64,000 nt of DNA from Axinella damicornis (GCA_963931865.1 OZ007509.1:16655815-16719814); one strand, 5' to 3'. Positions 1-10,941 are shown, counted from the first letter of the stretch. The notes: a model not told the origin generated them from the sequence alone. A program made the numbers and translations.

Positions 1-1616
1 TGCCCCACCCTGCAATTAAGTATGCCACTATTACAATTGCCAATGCCCATAGTATGTACATCCTACTGTAAATAAGTTCACAAGTATATTGCTCCATTCT
101 GGCTCGAGATCAGACCGAGGATCAGACATCTCAAAGAGCTCTCGAAACAGCGGAACGAAGAGACAGCAATCTCTGACGTAAAGGAGAATGAGAGTGCTGA
201 TCGTGCATCAGTATACTGTGCATTGTGCAACATAAACCTCCTCAGCAAACACCCTCATTAATACGTTGCCTCAGATGCCATGGCCACTAGAGGAAATAAA
301 TCTTCATTGGATGTTCGGATCAGTTGGAATATATGGCGCCGGAAGTTCGATCAATATACTTAGGGTAGTATTAGGGCCAGGGCAGGTACTAATTACTGCC
401 ACTGACTTCTGGTGCTGTATCCTGGATGTTCTGTGCTCGGTTATACCTGGTTGCCACGGCATTTAGTCTCCAGAGTTCATTTCTGGATAGAGTTGTGTTT
501 TCGGCACTGTCCTGCTGAAACTTATGCCTCCAATGGTAAAAAAATATTAGTTAATTATCGATTCAAGAGCTGCGCATGATGCTCTTGGCTGATTATATTC
601 TTTCGCTGCTTTACAAGGGAAGCAGGTTAGACACTAAACTCAAAGCAAGCCAAACAATTGTGACTAGCAAAGGCCTCCCATACATGGTAGTCTGGTTCAC
701 AGTGCATGCATACATCAAAGATAGCTGAATACAATACTATCATACCTCACAACCAGCATTTCACCCTCCTGTTCTCCTCTTCTTTCAGTTTCTTCCTACA
801 AATTGAACAGCAATGACAGCTTTGCTTGCATGACTGAGCCATGACTTGTGTACAGTTAGCTATGCATATATAGTATGCTTGTACCTTTCCCCACGCTTTC
901 AGTTATGCAGTTTACTGAAAGCCATAAAGCAGTGGTGGGAGGAGTCTGGGTACAAGGCAAACGTTACTGGAGTGACTACTCGCCATAACACCCACACACG
1001 GTTACGAAATCTACTGCCCACACACGATACTGTACGTAGGCGTAGTGCCCAAACACGTTATAGAAGGCAGCATGAACGAACCTTTTCATACCGCCTCCAC
1101 GATTCTAGGGTGTACAACTTCCTTGCCCTATAACCACGGAAACACGACTGTATGATAGCGGCTGCTCGATTCTCGTCCATATTGAACTCCTACAACAGAG
1201 GGTGTAGCTCGTACCGTACAACTTCCTCATATAGCTCACGTGACTTTGCAGCCCCTCCCCCCCACGAAATTGAGATGACATCGCGTATCGTGAATTGCAA
1301 CATTGCACAATGTCTATATGCTAGAGGCAAGAAATTTTCTCCCAAGGATTTAGTGATGGCCTGTCACATTCGGAATTATTCAACCTCTCGAAAAAGCTAA
1401 GAAACAAGGAGAAATGCCATTAACCAGGGACACTGTATATTATACAGTGCAATTCTATTAACCTTACCTTTCGATCTTCCTGGAGAATACATGTGATTGA
1501 AATCATTGTCATAACTCACATAGCTAAGTGATTCATAAGCTATATATACCGGCCCTTAACGGGACTGCCCTTAGCAACTTAATGCCAGTGAATACTGCTG
1601 CGTTTTCTACTGACAG
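1..1616. other. No gene supported; AT-rich flank
   Basis: No open frame here has recognisable domain content or a convincing exon boundary. A short charged stretch around 100-190 and weak internal repetition around 960-1230 (the string GTACAACTTCC occurs twice) are all that stands out. Upstream exons of the pseudogene that follows could lie here but I could not place them. Confidence 0.4.
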
Positions 1617-2273
1617 TTGTGCTATTCTGCATACTGCATAATGTCTTGGGGGACTGCAAGAAGGATGGTGAAAGCTGTGATAATTAAGTGCTACCAAACA
1701 CTTGAATCATATCTCATCGACACTGTTGACAACAAATACCAGCTACGGAAAGCCTTCTTCCCTCCTCAGAGAACACCCACAGTTTTTGTGGCTGTGACAT
1801 ACCAGTAATAGTATGGCAATGATAACATCTCAACTCAAACATGGTTCTGGAGTGCAGGAGCATTCTACTTTTACCAACCACTACGAGTGTTTCAGTTCAC
1901 TTCACTGTTAGTTGGAAATCCAGATTTCCGGAGAAGTGAGGCACTCATTACCCTGCCTAAAGAATGCGTGAATGCCTCTAATGAATTAATGCAGACACTT
2001 ACACAAATGGTGAGTGATGTGCATATAACTTCCACTGAATAATTATTGTGGTCTTGCAACTATACTCTAGCTATATTGTGCTGCATGACTTGGTGCATGT
2101 GTTCAATGAACACTGCTGTATTCAAATTAACTCCCCTGCAGCTCAAGCTTTATGCAGGACAGCCGATTCCTAACCCTAGAATCGATGGTACTTACCAAGC
2201 TGAAGCAATCAGTCTGAGCACACTTCACATAGCTATGTATGGTGAATGTGCAGGTGACAATTACTCAAGTTGA
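1617..2273 (+). pseudogene. Decayed exon pair of an uncharacterised sponge protein family
   Basis: Two exons can be read. The first runs 1617-2009 after a CAG acceptor and ends at a GTGAGT donor; the second starts at 2142 after a CTGCAG acceptor, with a possible donor after 2253 or a read-through to a stop at 2273. Both junctions are phase 0. The frame of the first exon is open except for two consecutive stops (TAA TAG) at 1806-1811. On either side of them the translation stays coherent in the same frame: upstream ends ...FVAVTYQ, downstream reads WFWSAGAFYFYQPLRVFQFT. The pattern of aromatic-rich strand, LP..C and L.Q.LK resembles, from memory, an unnamed protein family common in sponge genomes; that resemblance is not verified. 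The double stop makes an inactivated copy the simplest reading. Function unknown. Confidence 0.5.
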
Positions 2274-2651
2274 AATTAAACTCAGAGTGCTGCACTTTGT
2301 GAATAATAGCTACATAAAATAGAGAACAGTCACAATTATCATTATTACATGTATTCACACCACATAAGGTGTACACAACACATAGATACTATACATAGTT
2401 GAAATAAAGTTAGCTAACTGATTTAACTCGTGTTGCACAAATCCATTGACAAACAATGACGGATCTTTAATCTCCATGATTAAATTTGCTAGTGCAGAAT
2501 TATAACTACGCACAAAAGAATGACCAAACAACCAATGAAATTACGACATGAAACAGTGGAGAATACAGAACGCACCAGGTGATTGCAATACACTTACAGT
2601 TGGTAACTAGGAGCACATGAACTTCCTTCAGAAGGACATTAAAACAACTAG
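2274..2651. other. Intergenic, 3' flank of two converging genes
   Basis: About 380 bases between the plus-strand pseudogene and the stop of the minus-strand kelch gene. I see no gene, RNA or repeat signature here. Confidence 0.5.
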
Positions 2652-5600
2652 CTATGAGAAATATACTGGGGTGTCAATATGTGTATATTCGTTCATGGAA
2701 GCATTGGGAATGTTTATCACTTCATCTTCGTTAGTCGCTTCGTCATGCAGACTGGGACCTTGTGTGAGTCCTCCTACAACCATCAGCTTATTGTCAGGGA
2801 GGGCTGCCACTAGACAGAAGGAGCGTGCGGTTTTCATGTGACATTTAATGCTCCAGGAGTTCTCTGTTGGATTGTAGGCGTAAATGGCGGAGGAATTTTT
2901 CGTGTCTTCGTCTAATGACTGCTTCCCACCCACTGCTAGCAGCTGCCCATCAACTGTTGCACATGTGGCGTTATAAACTGGCACATGTACAAAAGGCATC
3001 GTATCCCACTTTCCAGACCGATCACGGAGATCATTCAGTGAGCAGGTGACAGCAGAATTTGATGGGGTTTTAACAATGTTTCCCCCCAGCATGTACACTT
3101 TGTCTCCGCAGACGGTTAACCATGCATCTATAAATGGGTGTGGCAGGCTCTTGGTCTTTGTCCAATGGAGTGTTTCGGTATCCATCACCTCCACAGTGCT
3201 CAGACTATCACCATCTAGCCCTGAACTTGTTCCTCCTGCTATGATAAGCAATTTTTGGTAGAGCAATATGCCAGGGAAAAGTCGCTCTGTAGGCATTGGT
3301 TTGAACTTCTCTGACCATTGCTTGCTTCTTCCTTCTCCTGTGAGACTGAGGAGAATGCCAGTGACTTTATCATCCTTCTGCTTTCCTCCAATAGCAGTCA
3401 GGAGGCCATTGATAACTGCTATGCCAAATCTGATAAAAGGGCATTCTGGGTAGATACACGACCACTTGCTGTTGCTGGAATCATACGCGTATACGAATGG
3501 ATCTCCACCTATTCTAAAGTATGCTATATTTCCTTCCACAGCAGCTGATCCTCGAATACCTTTCGGTAGAACCACTGGACGTTCCTCTACCAGGGCTTTG
3601 ATTATTGTATCCTTCTCTCGGATTTGCTGTTCCATCTCTCGGAGTTGTTTATCCTTCTCTTGGATTTGCTTCTCTTTCTCTTGAAGTAGTTTCTTGACCT
3701 CCATTTCTTTGGCTGAAGTTTTAGTTTCTGATTGGTGTATGAAAAAGCAGAATGGAAAGATGACCTGGAACTACCTAACTAAGTAGTTATGTCACAAATT
3801 ACTGACTAATAATAACCGAGTTCATTCTCGTAAGATTTGTAGCACAGAATTTTTCTCTATGGCTACCTTGGATGCTATACGTATGTCTGTCCACAACTGT
3901 GTACAGTATTAGCCTGCCAAGACATGAGTAACCACCAACACACTGCATGCATAAGGATTCCACATCTTTTGGCAGAGCTTTGCACCAACTGAATGCAGTG
4001 CACACGGGACATTATGTAATATCTCACCCAGGATCTCCCTAATTATAAAGTTGGACTGCATCTAGAATGGTGGTACATTGTATACCATCAATCTGCATGT
4101 TTTCTTGAAGGTCTCTACGAATCTCATTAGAATCCCAAATGCTGTGGGGGCTGTAACCTCCCCCCCCAGGTTTGCATTTAAGTGGGGAGTGCGCCGAAAA
4201 CTGACCACATTTTTGAGTGTCCCCAAAAGTTGCCCCTAAGCCCTCTGAAGCCTGCTAAGGGCACTTTCTGAGAAGCCCTACAAGTACATAGGGTCTAAAT
4301 GACATCAGATCCTATAGATGTCATTGGGGTTTAATGGGATATTATATAAGCGCTGAAGTCTTCTTCAAGAAACTCTGTCATTTTTGACTGTACACACATG
4401 TACAGAGTGGAAAAAACATGATGAAGTGTACTTCCTATTTGAGGAATGCCATTCTGCATCTCACTTATAGGTGCATAAATCCTTCCTGTGGAGATATAGG
4501 CACAGCTGCCTGATAACGAGTGACTACGGTATGCTTATCAACCAACACCGTACAGTATATTATGAATGCCTTTTGCCCCACGCAGCACAACTAGCTACAC
4601 CCAATAGTTGACAGCTACATGAATAATGTAACTTAAGTTCCAATGATGCAATGAATATTTGCCTAACCATCATATGACTGTTGAAGGTGCCACATGCAGC
4701 AAAAAATCACACTCTGCACTGGTTTTGTGGATAACAGCAGCACCATATCCAGCAAGGGGATTTATTGGTGTGCAACGCGCAGAATTGCAAATCCAGCAAC
4801 CCAACCTAGGTTAAGGGTTTTTATCCACAAAGCACCATTCTGCAACATTTTGAGCGGTAGACTACTCAAGCAATACTAAACGATTACTGGTAATGGAAAT
4901 CTCAATTACAACAGTATTAGTAGGGAATATCAGTTTCATACGAGCTGCTCTACAGCTTACCTTACACTAAGAACCAAGGGAAAAAAATACTATATAGATA
5001 AACAAGTGATAATTGGAACGAACTGTCACACTTAGCTTGTGCTACCGGTAACCGCGGCTACCAGGAGTGCGGTCGCCCCTCGTATAGATAAACAAATTTA
5101 AACACTAAAAAAAGAACTAACACAATCACAATAATGTTTGCAAACAATAAGACAAAATACAACTATTTACACAGAGGGTTCCCAGCACTGAGGCTGCATT
5201 GCCACGCTGAACGATTACTTGTGTGAGTAACATGCTGTAGTATTTGCAAACACACCTTAAGTACGCATCATTACCTTGATTTTCTGTGCAGTATTTCTTC
5301 TCCAGTTCTGCTGCCAGCTGTTGCTCATCAACGACTGGTGTTCTCAGCACACCTACCAGAGCTCTCCACGTTGGTTTTGGATCAACTGCCTTTAGCCACT
5401 CTGTAATCACTTCACACAGACAGTCCTTGGTATTGCTGTACTTAGTCTCAATGGTTTTCAGAGTGGATACGTCTATGTGAAGCCCTATTCCAATGTCATA
5501 CCACTTTGGTCGAGCATCATAGATTGCATTTTGTATGATATGTAAGTGTGACAACAAATTCAGAGCCATGTCTTCACTGAAAGGAAAGCAACACTATTAA

Positions 5601-5698
5601 CTGCATGTGAGAAATCATTATCTATATGTACTAAGTGACCTTATGATCATGCTTATGAAGCTAGCTGTTGGTACTCACCTTAAGCTTGATGTATCCAT
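2652..5698 (-). CDS. Death domain - coiled coil - kelch propeller protein, copy 1
   Basis: Three exons on the minus strand: 5698-5679 (ATG plus 20 nt, MDTSSL), 5576-5275 (death domain) and 3727-2652 (coiled coil and kelch repeats). Intron phases are 2 then 1; the pieces sum to 466 codons including the stop. The death-domain exon shows the usual helical pattern with W-Y-x-I-G, WLKAVDPKPTWRAL and a C-terminal LAAELEKKYC. The third exon opens with about 40 residues rich in K, E and Q in heptads, then kelch repeats with hydrophobic-x-x-GG strands (LTAIGG, LIIAGG, VYMLGG, LLAVGG, LMVVGG), five clear blades and probably a sixth. Family knowledge: death domains make homotypic contacts in apoptosis and innate signalling; kelch propellers bind proteins or ligands. 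A cytosolic adaptor or sensor role is inferred. It has 13 extra residues at the C-terminus relative to its paralogues. The first intron-exon block is near-duplicated at copy 2. Confidence 0.82.
4120..4345 (-). mobile_element. Truncated TTAA-type MITE copy
   Basis: Read on the minus strand this matches the left part of the complete element at 15236-15784, sharing the succession CCAATGACATCTATAGG, GTCATTTAGACC and CTTGTAGGG. Only one end is kept. It lies inside the long intron of the first death-domain/kelch gene, next to a second, unrelated MITE. Confidence 0.55.
4346..4531 (-). mobile_element. TA-flanked MITE, 5'-truncated copy
   Basis: Shares its end (GTGACTACGGTA) and interior (GAAGTCTTCTTC, AACTCTG, CACTTATAGG) with the complete element at 41671-41956. 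The same element sits at the equivalent place in the second death-domain/kelch gene (21746-22003), so the insertion predates the gene duplication. Confidence 0.6.
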
Positions 5699-5842
5699 TG
5701 CTGCACTCCAGCGTTGAAATGGGGCAGGACTATAGGTGCTGCATTGCTTTGATGTGTAGGAAACAGGAATTCATGTGAATTCCTGAGGTAATAATGACAG
5801 TGACATACCCTCTCATGCCAAAGCTGTTGTAGCTATAAATAG

Positions 5843-6864
5843 CTACTTGGAAATTGTGCATGGCTGTATGGCTAGTGCATATACATAAGCTAGGTCATCA
5901 CTTGGCTTTACCTCTGTCCTTTCGATCTTGGCAAGCCTGATTGGAAGTGGCTTGTCTGTTGGTAGAGATGATCCACCAGTCAGGAAGGCCTTCTCAGATG
6001 TGTAACTCCCCTTCAGGTCAGTGGCAATCTCTTCCATAGGAGTGAGGAAGCATTCTTGTCCATCGACACTTACTCTTTCGATTCCATGCATTTTGAAGAA
6101 CTCAGCCTCAATCTCAGATGTGTAACTCCCCTTCAGGTCAGTGGCAATCTCTTCCATAGGAGTGAGGAAGCATTCTTGTCCATCGACACTTACTCTTTCG
6201 ATTCCATGCATTTTGAAGAACTCAGCCTCAATATTTGGAAGACTCTCCTGAAGTGTTTTAGCAATTGGGGCAGGTGTGTACCAAGTAAGGCAGACGCATC
6301 CTTCCTCAGCCTCTCTGAGGAGTAGCACAAAGTTGGGGAGGAAAAACTTGTGAGTGAGGGTCTCCTTGAACTCTTCAACATCTTCCAATGTACACTCTTC
6401 CCACTTTTTCTTCATTTTAATGACAAACTCTTTGAAGACAGCCTTTGGGGGGTCTTGACCTCGAACTGGCCAGTTGTCGATGAAATCGCACAGCTTTGTG
6501 TCCACTCGAAAAGCTCTTAGCTTGTCAATGTAGTCTTGCATGTCTTGCTGGAGTGATGCATCTCCGAATACATTGATTGTGTGCTCCAGAAGACCATAAT
6601 TCAAGAAGTCCCAGTGCATGCTCAGGCGACACAGAAGATCCCCAATGGTGATACTAGGCTCAAGCTTCATGAGGCAACTTTCTAAAGACTGTTGGTACTG
6701 TTGCCGTTGCGAAACATCTACTCCCATCACGAACTGAATTTGAAAGCCTTGTACGTCAACATTTTTTCTTCGGATTTGGTTAGATGTTCGAGTAGCGATG
6801 TTGATGAAGCTGCCTTGAAGTGTCCTCACCTGTGTGCGCACATGTGCCTCCCTCCTCAATGGTA
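5843..6864 (-). CDS. Unnamed death-domain-associated protein segment with internal 40-residue duplication
   Basis: A single long exon starting after a CTGCAG acceptor (first base 6864, phase 1) and open to a stop at 5843, about 339 residues. A possible donor after 5885 (GTATAT) would instead splice it onward. Visible features: an all-helical N-terminal half with WDFLNYGLLEHTINVFG, a middle with CDFIDNWPVRGQDPP and the segment GCVCLTWYTPAPIAKTLQ, then an exactly repeated 40-residue block. From memory, this cysteine/WYT segment recurs in sponge and cnidarian proteins that also carry death domains; I know no name for it. It lies immediately upstream of, and on the same strand as, the first death-domain/kelch gene, but that gene has its own ATG exon at 5698, so the two are treated as separate. 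The 5' exon(s) are missing from my model. Confidence 0.6.
5994..6233. repeat. Exact 120-bp tandem duplication inside coding exon
   Basis: The bases at 6001-6060 recur identically at 6121-6180, and 6061-6110 recur at 6181-6230. The period is exactly 120 bases, so the frame is kept and the protein gains a perfect 40-residue copy. Absence of any mismatch implies a very recent event or an assembly artefact. Confidence 0.9.
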
Positions 6865-7041
6865 CTGCAGAAGTTAATAGTAGGTTATGCTAAATTTGTG
6901 TTTTGTGTATATATTTCTTCCATATGCACACAAAATAGCCACTTCTGCTTTCATCGGCCCAATATCGTGCACGATAATAACACGCATCCTCCTTGAGATG
7001 ATCTAGACTGCCTCCATGTCATATTGTCTTTCCGTGAACAA

Positions 7042-7141
7042 TTAAGGTGGCACATACCCCTTTACGTTAGGTTACCTTTAACCGTCAGGGACCCCCGACG
7101 GTTAAAGGTAACCTAACGTAAAGGGGTATGTGCCACCTTAA
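7042..7141. repeat. Near-perfect 100-bp hairpin (MITE-like)
   Basis: Starts TTAAGGTGGCACATACCCC and ends with its exact complement, with arms of about 45 bases around a short CAGGGACCCCC centre. The inner arm (CGTTAGGTTACCTTTAACCG) recurs in the inverted repeat at 16628-16683, so this is a repeat family and not a chance palindrome. Confidence 0.8.
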
Positions 7142-7817
7142 GTCGTGACACAGGTAGTGCATAATTTTGCATGACCAGCTGGTTTCAGTACGTATGCTTT
7201 CTATACGTATTATGCACGTAATGACATAACACGCCATTGGCGTGCGTTACAATTATATAGTATACTGTTTGCTTTATGCACCTGATGAGGTTCTCAAGGC
7301 CAAAACTAGCAGGTTGTGCATTAATGAAATTGTTCCCCACCTTGAGGACTTGTCAGCGACTTCTTCACGGAAGGACAATATGACATGAAGGCAGTCTCAA
7401 TCCTCAGACTGAGACATTGGTTGTTCGGGTTCTCGGACTAGTAGTACGATTCATGAATATAATGCACAGGTTGTGTGTGTCTTTTGGGCATGCTTGCCGC
7501 ACCACAAACGGGTTAGCTACAAATCTGTCATGGACCACTCAGGTTAGACTTGAGTGAGGGGCATAAAGGTTTGTGAGGTGCATTACAGAACCTCAACTCC
7601 TTCTGGCCAGTACCCATGCAGGGCAAACCTCTTAGAAGGGGTTGCTGTTTGAAGTCCTTCACAATTCGCCAGCCCAAAACTGATCAGGACAGGCCAGCAG
7701 GGCCACTCGAGCTCATCAAAATGATGAGAGCAGATTGTTGAGTAGCCATTCCACCACTGCCACCAGTGTAACGAGATTCTTTTATCAAGGATGAGGACCG
7801 TTAAACTTAGCTGTTTA
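7142..7817. other. No gene supported
   Basis: An ORF of 86 codons on the minus strand (7583-7843) has no recognisable features and overlaps the first tandem unit that follows. I see no other structure. Confidence 0.35.
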
Positions 7818-9300
7818 CCGCACTCCTGGTAGTCGTGTTGCAACCGGCTGCAACTCGCTGGTAGCGCAAGCTAAGTATTGCAGCTCATTCTAATCAATGG
7901 AGCTATCCTGGAGTAGGTATCAAAGCTTCAATTCTATTGGCTATATAACAATATAAACCACACCCTACCTTGCCATAATATACCCTAAGTATGCACTGTA
8001 TGACATAAGTGACCTAAGTGAACCAATCAGAAGCGAGCTTAGAAAACTACTCCAGTACTGTAGAATCAATGCATATGTCACGTGATGACCATGCTCGGTA
8101 ATCGAATCGGCAATGGCGGCCAAAGGGAAGACAAGAATTCAATACAGTGCTCACAACTTCGCCAGCACGGTGAGTTTCAGCATGTAGCTAAGCGTCAGTG
8201 AATGACAGCGATCATAGCTGTGTGGTCAGAATCTTTGTGGGCTCTTCAGAAGAGCTGTACTGGCAACCATTGGTCCAACGTCGAAGAGAGCGATCAAGCA
8301 ATGGTGGCCGACAGCACAACAAAAGCGCTTGTATCTCCGCCACCAAGGTGTCACGTTCAGCACAATTATTTGCATTTGTGTCACTGCATGATAGCGATCA
8401 CGACGGTGTAGTCAGAATCTGTGTAGGCCATTCCGAAGTAGTCAAACGCTTATTACTTATGTATTTATTCAAGGGCAACCACACTCCTGGTAGCCGCGTT
8501 GCAACCGGTTGCATCTCGCTGGTCGCGCAAGCTCAGTATTGCAGCTGATTCGAATTAACACACGTCACATGAGGACCATGCTCAGTCGATCGAGTCAGCA
8601 ATGGCGGCCAAAGGGAAGACAAGAACTTATTACAGTGCTAACAACTTCGCCAGGACGGTGAGTTTCGGCATGTGAGCGTCAGTGAACAACAGCAATCACA
8701 GCTGTGTGGTCAGAATCTTTGTGGGGCCTTGGTAAGAGCTGTACTGGCAACAAACGTCGAAGAGAGCATTCGAGCAATGGTGGCCGACGGCACAACAAAA
8801 GTGCTTGTATCTCCGTCACCAAGGTGAGTTTCAGCACAATTTGCGTTTGTGTCACTGCATGATAGCGATCAGACAGTGTAGTCAGAATCTTTGTAGGCTA
8901 GTCAAACGTCTATTATTTAATTATTATTTACATTATCTGGGGGCAACCACACTCCTGGTAGCATCGTTGGCACTCGCTGGTCGCACGCTAGGTATGTAAT
9001 GCACATGTCACGTGAGGACCATGCTCAAGCCGATCGAGTCAGCAATGGCGTACAAAGGGAAACATGAACTTATTACAGCGCTAACAACTTCGCCAGCATG
9101 GTGAGATTCGGCATGTGAGCATCAGTGAACGATAGCAATCACACCTGTGTGGTCGGTGAGGGGCCTTCGTAAGACTGTACTGGCAACCAACGTCGAAGAG
9201 AGCGATCGAGCAATGGCGGCTGACGGCACGACAAGTATAGCTGTCAGTGGTACATAAACAAGAGGCACACACAACCTGACCACAATTATTGTAATCACAT
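7818..9300 (+). repeat. Diverged tandem units with promoter/first-exon-like structure
   Basis: Three units start with a shared CACTCCTGGTAG...CTCGCTGGT segment at about 7818, 8483 and 8946. Each then has an E-box-like TCACGTG or TCACATG (8076, 8565, 9006), ACCATGCTC, and about 35 bases later AATGGCGGCCAAAGGGAA (8113, 8599; degraded to AATGGCGTACAAAGGGAA at 9044). The first two units carry a short open frame MAAKGKTR... ending at a GTGAGT donor; the third ends at GTGAGA. A second short frame (ATGGTGGCCGAC) follows in units one and two. CACGTG plus ATGGCGGC (a YY1-like site at a start codon) is typical of TATA-less metazoan promoters, so these may be duplicated promoters with first exons. No matching downstream gene is visible on this strand. 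Confidence 0.55.
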
Positions 9301-9782
9301 GTTCACTGCCCATGACAGGTTATTACCACATTGACTGTATTCATGTGTACGTGTCAATTATTAAAGCTTAAGTTATGCATATTCAAGCATAGATATTCTA
9401 TTTAGCTAGGGCTACAATAATGAAAAAGCACTAAAGTGCAAACCTCGCCCTCATAGCAAAGCGTACCGATAAGATCTACTAGTGGAATGCAGGACATTGG
9501 AGCTAGGGGGCGGCGAGCCTGAGCGAAGTGCACGTGCAGGACATGCATGGAGCAGTTGCATTCATACAGTGACTGTCTTCAGACTCAATTATATATGTGA
9601 CTGGGCAAATTATGAGCCACAGAATTACACTGAATTATGACACTACATGCACTAAACATACACTCGTGCAACTGTGAGTCAGGTTAGCGTTAGCTGAAGT
9701 AGTCTAGCAGGTAGTACGTCACCGGCCATGGCGGTAGACCCACGAGCTGTCTACAGTAGTGGCTCAATATGGGACGAACATA
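9301..9782. other. No gene supported
   Basis: Unique-looking sequence between the tandem units and the foldback element. The last 60 bases (about 9728-9782) resemble, in inverted orientation, the sequence just outside the other end of that element (12477-12535), so the element's true boundary may lie further out. Confidence 0.35.
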
Positions 9783-9928
9783 TGCAAGTTATTTAGACTG
9801 TTAACCTGGTTAATAGGGTTAACAAGGTTAACTCTATGTCAGTGACATTTTAACAAGCCTATGACTAGACTTAACCAGCTCGTGACTTTTGACTGTGTAA
9901 GCATAGGGTTAACTAAGGTAATTAACAG

Positions 9929-10215
9929 TACGTTAACATTGGTTAACAGTGGTTAACATAGGTTAACAGAGGTTAACATAGGTTAACATGGGTTTACAGA
10001 GGTTAACATAGGTTAACATGGGTTAACAGAGGTTAACGTAGGTTAACACGGGTTAACAGAGGTTAACAGAGGTTATCATAGGTTAACAGAGGTTAACAGA
10101 GGTTAACATGGGTTAACATGGGTTAACAGAGGTTAACAGAGGTTAACATGGGTTAACAGAGGTTAACATAGGTTAACAGAGGTTAACAGAGGTTAACATG
10201 GGTTAACATGGGTTA
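9929..10215 (+). repeat. GGTTAACA satellite, left arm part 1
   Basis: Roughly 28 head-to-tail copies of a 10-base unit GGTTAACAnn, where the last two bases alternate between GA, TA and TG. A GTTAAC (HpaI-like) palindrome occurs in nearly every unit. Confidence 0.95.
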
Positions 10216-10230
10216 AGTAATATTTATATA

Positions 10231-10396
10231 CCACTTTGCCATGCATTACGGGTTTTAGTGCACGAGGGCAATCTAGTTAACGGTCGAGGGCGAGATAATG
10301 CACGAGCCGAAGGCGAGTGCATTATCCGCCCGAGACCGTTAACTAGATTGCCCGAGTGCACTAAAGCCCGTAATGCACGGCAAAGTGGTATCTAAA
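10231..10396. mobile_element. Perfectly folding palindromic MITE nested in the satellite
   Basis: Starts ATACCACTTTGCCATGCATT and ends with AATGCACGGCAAAGTGGTAT, with arms of about 75 bases meeting near GCACGAGCCGAAGGCGAGTGC. It interrupts the GGTTAACA array, together with about 155 bases of further unique sequence up to 10552 that includes TGTGCATTATCTAGATAATGC, itself a palindrome. Confidence 0.75.
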
Positions 10397-10552
10397 CTAC
10401 TTAGTGCAACTCACCGACCCGAGACAGCCTTTGATCTTTGAAAAGTGTGCATTATCTAGATAATGCACACTAAAGTGTGCAATAAGCGATTTAATGCTCC
10501 GTCATGTGATCGATTCTGAGGCGTCTGATTCGTTGAGGGTCACGTGAGTAGC

Positions 10553-10765
10553 ACTAACAGAGGTTAACAGAGGTTAACATGGGTTAACAGAGGTTAACAT
10601 AGGTTAACATAGGTTAACATGGGTTAACAGAGGTTAACATAGGTTAACAGTGGTTAACATAGGTTAATGTAGGTTAGCATAGGTTAACAGTGGTTAACAT
10701 AGGTTAATGTAGGTTAACAGAGGTTATCATAGGTTAACATAACAGAGGTTAATAGAGGTTTATGT
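10553..10765 (+). repeat. GGTTAACA satellite, left arm part 2
   Basis: The same 10-base unit resumes after the nested insertion, with more decay (GGTTAATGTA, GGTTAGCATA) towards its inner edge. Confidence 0.9.
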
Positions 10766-10941
10766 TAACGCAGGTTATTACAGGTCAACTGAGTTACATG
10801 CATGTTGTGATGAATACAGGGTGAATACAAAATACATAGGACAACTGAAGTTAACTTACTAAACCTTAACTTTTATAGTAGGCTGCAGTGGTCTACGGTT
10901 GTTAGCATAACAGTATGTAATATACAAATTTCTACGCTTAA

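Noticed and set aside
100..230. Charged peptide-like stretch (ARDQTEDQTSQRALETAERR) as a coding exon
   Set aside because: Vaguely like Arg/Gln-rich repeats of helitron-type proteins but too short and quickly stopped.
5827..5850. TATA-like element (TATAAATA) ahead of kelch copies 1 and 2
   Set aside because: Orientation is opposite to the genes and lies within a duplicated block; not enough to call a promoter.
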